Shown here: positions 9,178 to 14,871 of the stretch, piece by piece | Position numbering within the stretch: position 1 is the stretch's first letter | How the letters are laid out: each line of letters starts with the position of its first letter | NCBI GenBank assembly: GCA_023436615.1 | Contig: JAEZIO010000016.1 | Span: 1 to 15,995, forward strand | Length of the DNA: 15,995 bases | Origin: Pseudomonadota bacterium | GTDB lineage: Bacteria; Pseudomonadota; Alphaproteobacteria; Sphingomonadales; Sphingomonadaceae | Direction: 5' to 3' | Notes under the pieces: model-generated | The model's database searches: none | Told to the model about the DNA's origin: nothing | The model's input: the letters and a program-made list of their open reading frames with translations, nothing else | Position numbers and translations under genes: made by a program

Positions 9178-9319
9178 CGAGGATCACCGCCGCCGCGGCG
9201 AGCATTAGCGCGCCCTTCGTGCGGTCTGCCCGGCCTGTCACGATCCGAAACCCGGCGAAGCCGAGCAAGAAGGCCGCGATGACCGCGAGCGCGATCGCGG
9301 CGGACGCGAGTGTTCCCAA
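9152..9319 (-). CDS. Small two-helix membrane protein (55 aa, TTG start)
   Basis: A 56-codon frame starts at TTG 9319, preceded by a good Shine-Dalgarno, AAGGAAG (9325-9331), at 5 nt spacing. It encodes 55 residues. Residues 3-24 (TLASAAIALAVIAAFLLGFAGF) form one hydrophobic helix, the loop RIVTGRADRTKG (25-36) is basic, and residues 37-54 form a second hydrophobic helix. This pattern suggests an inner-membrane hairpin with the basic loop in the cytoplasm. The 3' end overlaps the convergent hydrolase gene by 26 bp. I do not know a named family; it resembles the small conserved hypothetical membrane proteins common in sphingomonads. Support comes from the ribosome binding site, the coherent hydrophobic/basic pattern and its fit into an otherwise empty gap. 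Confidence 0.65.
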   Translation of the reverse strand: MGTLASAAIALAVIAAFLLGFAGFRIVTGRADRTKGALMLAAAAVILANVLILTL

Positions 9320-9369
9320 CCGAACTTCCTTTCACCAAGGCTTAACCGATCCAGTGCAAGACTGCATAG

Positions 9370-9627
9370 GTGGCCGTGGATCAACAGCAAGCCCGCCTCG
9401 AGGAGGCGTTCGAGCGGATCGAGGAAACGATTCTCCCGTGCATCGCGATGATGCTGGAGACGCTTCTGGACGCTTCCGCCGGCGCTGCGGAGACCAGCCC
9501 GAAAGCGCTTGCCGCAGAGCTCCAGACGCTGGCAGCCGAGCTCGAGGAGCTTACTCAGGCCGTCGAACGGTCAAGCCCGGTCCACGTCGATCCGGGCGAG
9601 TACAAGACCGGCATTGCCGCCGCCTAA
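9370..9627 (+). CDS. Hypothetical small helical protein (85 aa)
   Basis: This encodes an 85-residue protein that I do not recognise. It is acidic and mostly helical. An N-terminal helix (QQQARLEEAFERIEETILPCIAMMLETLLD, about 4-33) carries a hydrophobic patch ILPCIAMMLETLL, an Ala-rich bridge follows, and a second amphipathic helix spans about 45-65 (LAAELQTLAAELEELTQAV), consistent with a helical hairpin or coiled coil. No catalytic motif is visible. The start is GTG at 9370 or GTG at 9376; no clear Shine-Dalgarno precedes either, which lowers certainty. Third-position GC matches neighbouring real genes. The stop overlaps the convergent dehydratase stop by 4 bp, and the gene is divergent from the 55-residue membrane protein with a 50-bp gap. 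Confidence 0.6.
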   Translation: MAVDQQQARLEEAFERIEETILPCIAMMLETLLDASAGAAETSPKALAAELQTLAAELEELTQAVERSSPVHVDPGEYKTGIAAA

Positions 9628-10559
9628 ACATTGCCCATGATCCGCGCGTGAAGCGCCGGATCGATATTCCCGCCTGATAGGATGATGGCGGTCGGGTCAT
9701 TCAGCGCAACTTTTCCGGCAAAAGCGGCGGCCAGCGCCGCTGCGCCTCCCGCCTCGACCACGAGCTTGTGCTCCCGCCAGGCGAAACGGATCGCCTTTTC
9801 GACCTCTTCGTCTGACACGCATAGCGCTTTGGCGCCCCGGTCGCGCAGGATGCCAAAGGTGATCGGCGACACGCGCGGCGTCTGAAGGGCATCGCACAGG
9901 GTCGCCGGCGCATCGGCATCGACGGGCACGATTTCGCCGCGCTCGAGCGAGCGCTTCATGTCGTCCCAGCCTTCCGGCTCGACGATGGCGATGTCCGCGT
10001 CGGGAATTGCAACCGCGATCCCCGAGGCGAGACCGCCGCCGCCGCAAGGGATAATGATCTGCTGCGGCGGGACCGGCATCTGGTCGACGATTTCGAGGCC
10101 TATCGTGCCCTGGCCGGCGACGATCGCCGTATCATCGAAGCTGGGAACGAGCACGGCGCCGCGCTCTTCGGCGAGTTGCTGCGCGATCGCCTCGCGGCTC
10201 TCGCTCCGCCGTTCGTAGAAGACGATCTCGGCGCCGTGGCTGCGGGTGGCATCGACCTTCACGGCGGGGGCGTCCGAGGGCATGACGATGACGGCCGGGA
10301 TCCTGAGCCGCTGTGCCGCGATCGCGACGCCCTGCGCGTGATTTCCGGAAGAAAATGCAACGACCCCGCGCGTCCTCTCGTCTCCGGTAAGCTGCAGAAG
10401 CCTGTTCGTGGCCCCGCGAAGCTTGAACGCATGGCCGGTCTGCAGGGATTCGCACTTGAGCCAAACCGGCCGGTCCTGGATCCGGCTTTCGATAAGCGGC
10501 GTGCGCTGGACCAGCCCGTCGATCCGTCGGGCAGCGGCGATCACATCCTCGCGCGTCAC
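9624..10559 (-). CDS. Threonine/serine dehydratase (PLP, fold type II, no ACT domain)
   Basis: This is a 311-residue fold-type II PLP enzyme of the threonine ammonia-lyase/serine racemase group. It is expected to deaminate L-threonine or a similar hydroxyamino acid to a 2-oxoacid. Seen motifs are the PLP lysine K47 in AFKLRGA, SSGNHAQG (70-77), the phosphate-binding glycine loop CGGGGL (172-177), EAGGAAALAA (269-278) and SGGN (295-298). It ends at about 311 residues, so it lacks the C-terminal ACT regulatory domain of biosynthetic IlvA. A catabolic-type threonine dehydratase, serine racemase or 3-hydroxyaspartate lyase are all possible. The start is GTG at 10559 with a weak GGCAGGA upstream. 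It is divergent from the ornithine decarboxylase gene across a 207-bp gap. Confidence 0.9.
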   Translation of the reverse strand: MTREDVIAAARRIDGLVQRTPLIESRIQDRPVWLKCESLQTGHAFKLRGATNRLLQLTGDERTRGVVAFSSGNHAQGVAIAAQRLRIPAVIVMPSDAPAVKVDATRSHGAEIVFYERRSESREAIAQQLAEERGAVLVPSFDDTAIVAGQGTIGLEIVDQMPVPPQQIIIPCGGGGLASGIAVAIPDADIAIVEPEGWDDMKRSLERGEIVPVDADAPATLCDALQTPRVSPITFGILRDRGAKALCVSDEEVEKAIRFAWREHKLVVEAGGAAALAAAFAGKVALNDPTAIILSGGNIDPALHARIMGNV

Positions 10560-10661
10560 CGTCCTGCCTTCAGCTAAGCGGTTGATATTTCACCCTTTCG
10601 ATTACCCGTTGCAGATCAGCGACATACTGCAGCCGAATCTAGGGAAGCGCGCCAAAAAATC

Positions 10662-10690
10662 TTTACAGGGGCCACCCCCCTACATATATC
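10662..10690 (+). promoter_or_regulatory. Probable promoter of the polyamine operon
   Basis: TTTACA (10662-10667) and TATATC (10685-10690) are 17 bp apart in the divergent gap between the dehydratase and ornithine decarboxylase genes. Initiation about 7 nt downstream (near 10697) would give a leader of about 70 nt that starts just before the structured element at 10708. The run of C/G between the boxes (GGGGCCACCCCCC) is notable, but I cannot assign it to an operator. The rest of the gap (10560-10661) shows nothing else I can name. Confidence 0.55.
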
Positions 10691-10705
10691 GCGCCCCGCT
10701 GCCCC

Positions 10706-10765
10706 ATGGGACTTCCAACCGCAAGGCAGCTCTTGTCTCGAACTACCCTGTTGGAGGTCCCTTGA
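10706..10765 (+). other. Possible leader-peptide ORF (19 codons) over the speF-like element
   Basis: ATG at 10706 opens a 19-codon frame, MGLPTARQLLSRTTLLEVP, that stops with TGA at 10763-10765, one base before the TTG start of the ornithine decarboxylase. It spans the whole leader helix. If the predicted transcription start near 10697 is right, only about 9 nt precede the ATG and there is no Shine-Dalgarno, so translation would be inefficient or leaderless-like. A ribosome translating it would open the helix that hides the decarboxylase ribosome binding site. Whether it is translated cannot be decided from the sequence. Confidence 0.2.
10708..10761 (+). promoter_or_regulatory. speF-like leader RNA element sequestering the ODC ribosome binding site
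   Basis: GGGACTTCCAAC (10708-10719) pairs with GTTGGAGGTCCC (10750-10761) to make an uninterrupted 12-bp helix with one G-U pair. The 3' arm contains GGAGG (10753-10757), the Shine-Dalgarno of the decarboxylase, 9 nt before its TTG start. The 30-nt loop has a smaller helix, GCAAG 10721-10725 with CTTGT 10732-10736. The position (immediately upstream of an alphaproteobacterial ornithine decarboxylase) and the GGGACTTCCAACC/GGTTGGAGGTCCC-like core recall the speF RNA motif described upstream of such genes. I assign it to that family from memory of the motif, not from a covariance search. The structure itself is directly visible; closing it should repress translation. Confidence 0.7.
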
Positions 10766-10766
10766 G

Positions 10767-11987
10767 TTGCACAAGCATCATCGCCCGCTGGGGCTAGCTG
10801 CATCCCAGGACGGCGCCCGCCGCGGCGCCGATATCGCCAAGACGCGTCCGGTGCAGCCGGTTACGCTCCTGCGTCCGCACGCCGCGCACCGCGCCGCCCG
10901 CTTCTTCATCGAGAAGTTTCCGGGTCGGTCGCTCTATGCGGTCAAGGCGAACCCGTCGCCGGAGCTGCTGACCATCCTGTGGGATGCCGGAATCACGCAT
11001 TACGACGTTGCGTCGATGGGCGAGGTCCGGCTGGTGCGCGAGACCCTGCCCGACGCGGTGTTGTGCTTCATGCACCCGGTGAAGGCCGAGGAAGCGATTG
11101 CCGAAGCCTATTTCGACCATGGGGTGAAGACGTTCAGCCTCGACACGCTCGAGGAGCTCGAGAAGATCGTGCGCGCCACGAACGGTGCGACCGACCTCAA
11201 CCTGCTGGTCCGGATCCGCGCTTCGTCGAAGCATGCCCGGTATAGCCTCGCATCGAAGTTCGGCGCCGAACCGCAGGAGCTGAAGGCGCTTCTGATGGCT
11301 GCGCGCCAGGCGTCGGACGCGCTGGGCATCTGTTTCCATGTCGGAAGCCAGGCGATGAGCCCGGCGGCTTATGCCGATGCGATGGAGCGCGTGCGCGACG
11401 CCATCATCGAAGCTGCCGTCACTGTCGACATCGTCGATGTCGGGGGCGGTTTCCCGTCGAGCTATCCGGGGATGGAGCCGCCGCCGCTGGAAGCCTATTT
11501 CCAGGTCATCCATTCGGCATTCGAGGCGCTTCCGATCAGCTATTCGGCAGAACTGTGGTGCGAGCCCGGCCGAGCGCTGTGCGCCGAATATGCGAGCCTG
11601 CTCGTGCGCGTCGAAAAGCGGCGCGGAAGCGAGCTCTACATCAACGACGGCGCCTACGGTGCGCTGTTCGACGCCGCCCACGTCGGCTGGCGTTTCCCGG
11701 TCGCGCTTCTTCGCGACACGCCATCGCGTGCGAAGAGCGTCGGCTTCAGCTTCTACGGACCGACCTGCGACGATCTCGACCATATGGCCGGGCCTTTCGA
11801 CCTTCCCGCGGACGTCGAAGCGGGCGATTATGTCGAGATCGGCATGCTCGGCGCCTATGGATGCGCGATGCGCACGGCGTTTAACGGTTTCGGCTCCGGC
11901 ACCGCCGAGGTCGTGGCCGACGAACCTATGGCGACGCTTTACGCGCCGCCGCGCAAGGCAGCACGGCACACGACCCTCGCCGTGTAA
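10767..11987 (+). CDS. Ornithine decarboxylase, group III (alanine-racemase fold)
   Basis: This is a 406-residue PLP-dependent decarboxylase that converts L-ornithine to putrescine. Motifs of the eukaryote-like fold III family are all present: PLP lysine K60 in YAVKANP, HVGSQ (191-195), GGGFP (226-230), EPGRA (266-270), the cross-subunit catalytic Cys in GPTCDDLD (C334) and EIGMLGAYG (357-365) near the C-terminus. The CD-x-x-D pattern favours ornithine (or ornithine/lysine) over diaminopimelate or arginine. The start is TTG at 10767, chosen because GGAGG lies 9 nt upstream and the N-terminus MHKHHRPLGLA looks native; no nearby in-frame ATG or GTG has similar support. It is followed at 104 bp by the deoxyhypusine-synthase-like gene, so the pair probably works in one polyamine pathway. 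Confidence 0.92.
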   Translation: MHKHHRPLGLAASQDGARRGADIAKTRPVQPVTLLRPHAAHRAARFFIEKFPGRSLYAVKANPSPELLTILWDAGITHYDVASMGEVRLVRETLPDAVLCFMHPVKAEEAIAEAYFDHGVKTFSLDTLEELEKIVRATNGATDLNLLVRIRASSKHARYSLASKFGAEPQELKALLMAARQASDALGICFHVGSQAMSPAAYADAMERVRDAIIEAAVTVDIVDVGGGFPSSYPGMEPPPLEAYFQVIHSAFEALPISYSAELWCEPGRALCAEYASLLVRVEKRRGSELYINDGAYGALFDAAHVGWRFPVALLRDTPSRAKSVGFSFYGPTCDDLDHMAGPFDLPADVEAGDYVEIGMLGAYGCAMRTAFNGFGSGTAEVVADEPMATLYAPPRKAARHTTLAV

Positions 11988-11994
11988 CAAGCTT

Positions 11995-12012
11995 CCGGCC
12001 TTGCCAGGCCGG
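11995..12012 (+). other. GC-rich intercistronic hairpin without T-tract
   Basis: CCGGCC (11995-12000) and GGCCGG (12007-12012) form a perfect 6-bp stem around the 6-nt loop TTGCCA, 8 nt past the ornithine decarboxylase stop codon. No T-tract follows, so it is not a typical intrinsic terminator. It may stabilise the upstream transcript, pause RNA polymerase or set relative expression of the two polyamine genes. The remainder of the gap (12013-12091) contains only the ribosome binding site of the next gene. Confidence 0.4.
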
Positions 12013-12091
12013 CATGGGGTGAGGCTGTCCCCCGCATTGAACGACATGCCTTTCGTCGCAGCCGCTGCTGGGCGGCGCAATGGAGCATGAA

Positions 12092-13174
12092 ATGAGCACC
12101 GATGAACTGCTGAAGCCGGACCCGGGCGCGAAGATCAACGACACGCGCAAGGCGGAGCTGCTGTCGAGCCCTGTCGAGCATATCGACATCACCAAGTTCG
12201 ATGCCCGCCCGATCATCGAGTCGATGGGCAAGATGAGCTTCACGAGCCGCGACCTTGCCCGCGCTACCGGCATCTACAACCAGATGCTGGAGGACCCGGA
12301 TTGCTCGATCATCCTGGTGGTTGCGGGCTCGACATCGGCCGGCGGGTGCATGGACCTCTATTCGGAGCTGGTGAAGTCCAACATGGTCGACGCCATCGTC
12401 GCCACGGGCGCCACCATCGTCGACATGGATTTCTTCGAAGCGCTTGGCCACAAACACTACCAAGCCAATGAAATCCCTGACGATGATACGCTGCGTTCGC
12501 TCTACATCGACCGCATCTACGACACGTACATCGACGAAGAGCAGCTGCAGGATTGCGACTTCACGATCGGCAAGATCGCCGATGGCCTCGAGCCGCGCCC
12601 CTACAGCAGCCGCGCCTTCATTCGCGAAATGGGCAAGTGGTTGAGCGAGGGCAATGCGAAGAAGGAAGGGAGCCTCGTCCAGCTCGCCTACGAGCATGAC
12701 GTGCCGATCTTCTGCCCGGCTTTCACCGACAGCTCGGCGGGCTTCGGCCTCGTCAAGCACCAGGTCGATGCGATGAAGCGCGGTGGCCACTACATGACGC
12801 TCGACAGCATCGCCGACTTCCGCGAGCTCACCGACATCAAGATCAAGGCGGGCACCACCGGCCTGCTGATGATCGGCGGCGGCGTTCCGAAGAATTTCAC
12901 GCAGGACACCGTCGTGTGCGCGGAGATCCTGGGCCACGAGGACGTAGAGGTCCACAAATATGCGGTGCAGATCACCGTCGCGGACGTTCGCGACGGCGCC
13001 TGCTCCTCTTCGACGCTTCAGGAAGCGGCGAGCTGGGGCAAGGTGTCTACCGCGATGGAGCAGATGGTCTTCGCCGAGGCGACCAGCGTGCTCCCGCTGC
13101 TGGCCAGCGACGCCTGGCACCGGGGCGCGTGGCGCAACCGGGAGAAGCGACGATTCGCCAAGCTCTTCGACTAG
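12092..13174 (+). CDS. Deoxyhypusine synthase-like polyamine synthase
   Basis: This 360-residue protein is of the deoxyhypusine synthase (DHS) family, NAD-dependent enzymes that transfer an aminobutyl group through an imine to a catalytic lysine. The lysine context is kept: ASWGKVST places it at K317, matching the SWGK motif of true DHS. NAD-binding blocks include AGSTSAGG (78-85) and VATGATIVDMDFFEALG (103-119), with FTDSSAG (211-217) and IGGGVPKNF (261-269) downstream. Bacteria lack eIF5A, so the acceptor is probably a small amine: putrescine, giving homospermidine, fits the adjacent decarboxylase. Some bacterial homologues are named 1,9-bis(guanidino)-5-aza-nonane synthase, which use agmatine. 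The ATG at 12092 is preferred (GGAG 6 nt upstream) over the in-frame ATG at 12080, which overlaps that site. Confidence 0.9.
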   Translation: MSTDELLKPDPGAKINDTRKAELLSSPVEHIDITKFDARPIIESMGKMSFTSRDLARATGIYNQMLEDPDCSIILVVAGSTSAGGCMDLYSELVKSNMVDAIVATGATIVDMDFFEALGHKHYQANEIPDDDTLRSLYIDRIYDTYIDEEQLQDCDFTIGKIADGLEPRPYSSRAFIREMGKWLSEGNAKKEGSLVQLAYEHDVPIFCPAFTDSSAGFGLVKHQVDAMKRGGHYMTLDSIADFRELTDIKIKAGTTGLLMIGGGVPKNFTQDTVVCAEILGHEDVEVHKYAVQITVADVRDGACSSSTLQEAASWGKVSTAMEQMVFAEATSVLPLLASDAWHRGAWRNREKRRFAKLFD

Positions 13175-13217
13175 GTCTCTGGCCGAAAACGATTGCCACC
13201 CGTAACGAAGTGAAGCA

Positions 13218-13248
13218 CCCTCCTCCGGGTAACTGGGGGAGGGTTTTT
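13218..13248 (+). terminator. Intrinsic terminator of the polyamine operon
   Basis: CCCTCCTCC (13218-13226) pairs with GGGGGAGGG (13235-13243), nine base pairs with one G-U, around an 8-nt loop, and TTTTT (13244-13248) follows at once. It lies 43 bp after the stop of the deoxyhypusine-synthase-like gene, where the operon should end. The T-tract ends one base before the ATG of the MAPEG gene, so the 3' arm is also that gene's purine-rich ribosome binding region. Confidence 0.85.
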
Positions 13249-13249
13249 C

Positions 13250-13705
13250 ATGCCGTACAGCCCGATTCTCGCGCCCGTGGTGGCGCTGGTCGCCTGGTCG
13301 CTGGTGATGCTCGGCTGGACCGCGGTCGCGCGCAGGCGGGCTTTTGCCCAGATGGGCATCAGCTGGGGCACGATCCCCCGTGGCTCAAGGGGCGCCAATC
13401 TCGATGGGAAAGCCCCGGACGGGGCCCAGTGGCCGTCGCACAATTACAATCACCTGATGGAACAGCCGACGCTGTTCTACGCGATTTGCCTGACGCTCGC
13501 GATGATGGGCTTCGGCGGCGGCATCAACTACTGGCTCGCGTGGGGCTATGTGATCCTTCGCATCGTCCACAGCATCATCCAGTCGACCATCAATATCGTC
13601 GCTTACCGCTTTACCGTCTTCGCCCTCGCGACTTTATGCCTCCTGTTCCTGACGACCCACGCGGGACTGCGGATCCTGCATGACTGCGGGATCCTGAGCT
13701 TCTAG
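13250..13705 (+). CDS. MAPEG family integral membrane protein
   Basis: This 151-residue protein has four predicted membrane helices at about 6-26, 74-90, 94-116 and 121-138. The segment after helix 1 contains NYNHLMEQPTLFYA (65-78), the signature-like region of the MAPEG superfamily (membrane-associated proteins in eicosanoid and glutathione metabolism), and RIVHSIIQSTINIVAYR (104-120) fits the third helix region. In bacteria these inner-membrane proteins are mostly uncharacterised; some have glutathione transferase activity, which is not predictable here. The ATG at 13250 is preceded by GGGGGAGGG at 6 nt, which is also the terminator's 3' arm. The stop codon overlaps the convergent methyltransferase stop by 4 bp (13702-13705). 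Confidence 0.88.
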   Translation: MPYSPILAPVVALVAWSLVMLGWTAVARRRAFAQMGISWGTIPRGSRGANLDGKAPDGAQWPSHNYNHLMEQPTLFYAICLTLAMMGFGGGINYWLAWGYVILRIVHSIIQSTINIVAYRFTVFALATLCLLFLTTHAGLRILHDCGILSF

Positions 13706-14871
13706 CGGAGGAAGCAGGCGGCAAGCTCGACGTGCGTCGACCAGCGGAACTGGCCGACGGGTCGCACCCACGCGAGCGCGTAGCCTCCGTTGGCGAGGAT
13801 CGCGGCGTCGCGGGCGAAGGTCGCGGGATTGCAGCTGACGTAGGCGATCCGTTCGACCTTTGATCCGGCAAGCTGCCGCACCTGCTGTTCGGCGCCCGAA
13901 CGCGGCGGATCGAGCACGACGGCTGTGAAACGGGCCAGTTCGGCGCCGTCGAGCGGCCGACGGTAGAGGTCGCGGTGATCGACGGCCATCGCCGGCGCGG
14001 CCCGCTTCAGCGCGGCCGTCGCATCTCGCGATGCTTCCGCGGCATAGGCGGCGCGCGTGGCCAGGGCGAACGTGCCGAGCCCGGCGAACAGGTCTGCGAT
14101 CGGAGCCGCGCCGGCCACGCACTCGCGAACGCAGGCGACGAGCGCGGCCTCGCCGTCCGCCGTCGCCTGCAGGAACGCGCCGTGAGGGAAAGCAACTGTA
14201 TTCCCAGCGAGAATCACGGCTGCTGGCACCGGCTCGTAGACGGTCTCGGGCCCGTTGCCGGTGTCGACGGAGAGCCGCGTGAGGCGGTGTTCGAGGGCGA
14301 AGTCCGTCAGCGCTTCGATTGCTTCCAGCCCCTCGGCGCTGACATTGCGCAGCAACAGGTCGACGCCGCCGTCGATGAGCGTCAATTGCGCTTCCGCTCC
14401 GCGCTTCGGCTGCAGCGTGCGCGAGAAGAGGTTGCGAAGCGGTTGCACCAAAGCGAACAGCTCGGGCCGGAGGATGTGGCACTCGCGCATGTCGACGATC
14501 ACGTGCGATTTTTCGGCGTGAAAGCCCACGACGGCGCCCTGCCCCAGTCGCAGGGCTTTCAGCGTCGCGCGGCGCCGCGAGCATGGCGGTGAAAGATGCG
14601 GCTCGCGTATGTCGCTGGTGAGTTGATGCTGCGCGAGCGCCGTTTCGATCCGGCTGACCAGGTATCCGCGATAAGCGCTGTCGTCGGCATGCTGGAGCTG
14701 GCAGCCGCCGCACTCCGGAAAATGGCGGCACGGCGGCTCCTGATGATGGGGACCGAACGCAAGCGCACCATCGTCGAGCAGGACATCGCCCGGCACGGCG
14801 AACGGCACATGGCGCCCGCTGTCCGTCACGCCGTCCCCGCGGGCGGCAATCCGAACGATCAGCTCGTTCAC
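13702..14871 (-). CDS. Class I RNA m5U methyltransferase, RlmD/TrmA (RumA) family
   Basis: This is a 389-residue SAM-dependent RNA (uracil-5)-methyltransferase. A short TRAM-like RNA-binding segment occupies about 1-44, followed by the iron-sulfur cysteines C48, C54, C57 (CRHFPECGGC) and C131, as in RumA/RlmD. The SAM site is DLFAGLGTFAL (260-270), with VVLDPPRSG (318-326), the nucleophilic Cys C347 in SCNPATFARD and a C-terminal HVE (380-382) with the general-base glutamate. The cysteine pattern favours RlmD-like enzymes (23S rRNA) over TrmA, but the exact uridine is not certain. The start is GTG at 14871, overlapping the nnr stop as GTGA; the open frame continues upstream inside nnr, but the N-terminus VNELIVRIAARGDGV fits the family. 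Confidence 0.92.
   Translation of the reverse strand: MNELIVRIAARGDGVTDSGRHVPFAVPGDVLLDDGALAFGPHHQEPPCRHFPECGGCQLQHADDSAYRGYLVSRIETALAQHQLTSDIREPHLSPPCSRRRATLKALRLGQGAVVGFHAEKSHVIVDMRECHILRPELFALVQPLRNLFSRTLQPKRGAEAQLTLIDGGVDLLLRNVSAEGLEAIEALTDFALEHRLTRLSVDTGNGPETVYEPVPAAVILAGNTVAFPHGAFLQATADGEAALVACVRECVAGAAPIADLFAGLGTFALATRAAYAAEASRDATAALKRAAPAMAVDHRDLYRRPLDGAELARFTAVVLDPPRSGAEQQVRQLAGSKVERIAYVSCNPATFARDAAILANGGYALAWVRPVGQFRWSTHVELAACFLR

Noticed and set aside
10794..12080. 428-codon minus-strand open frame opposite the ornithine decarboxylase
   Set aside because: It is antisense to a gene with complete catalytic motifs, and its composition is low in information (Arg/Ala/Asp-rich).
11939..13120. 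393-codon minus-strand open frame opposite the DHS-like gene
   Set aside because: It is a shadow. The plus-strand product is a conserved enzyme with the catalytic lysine.
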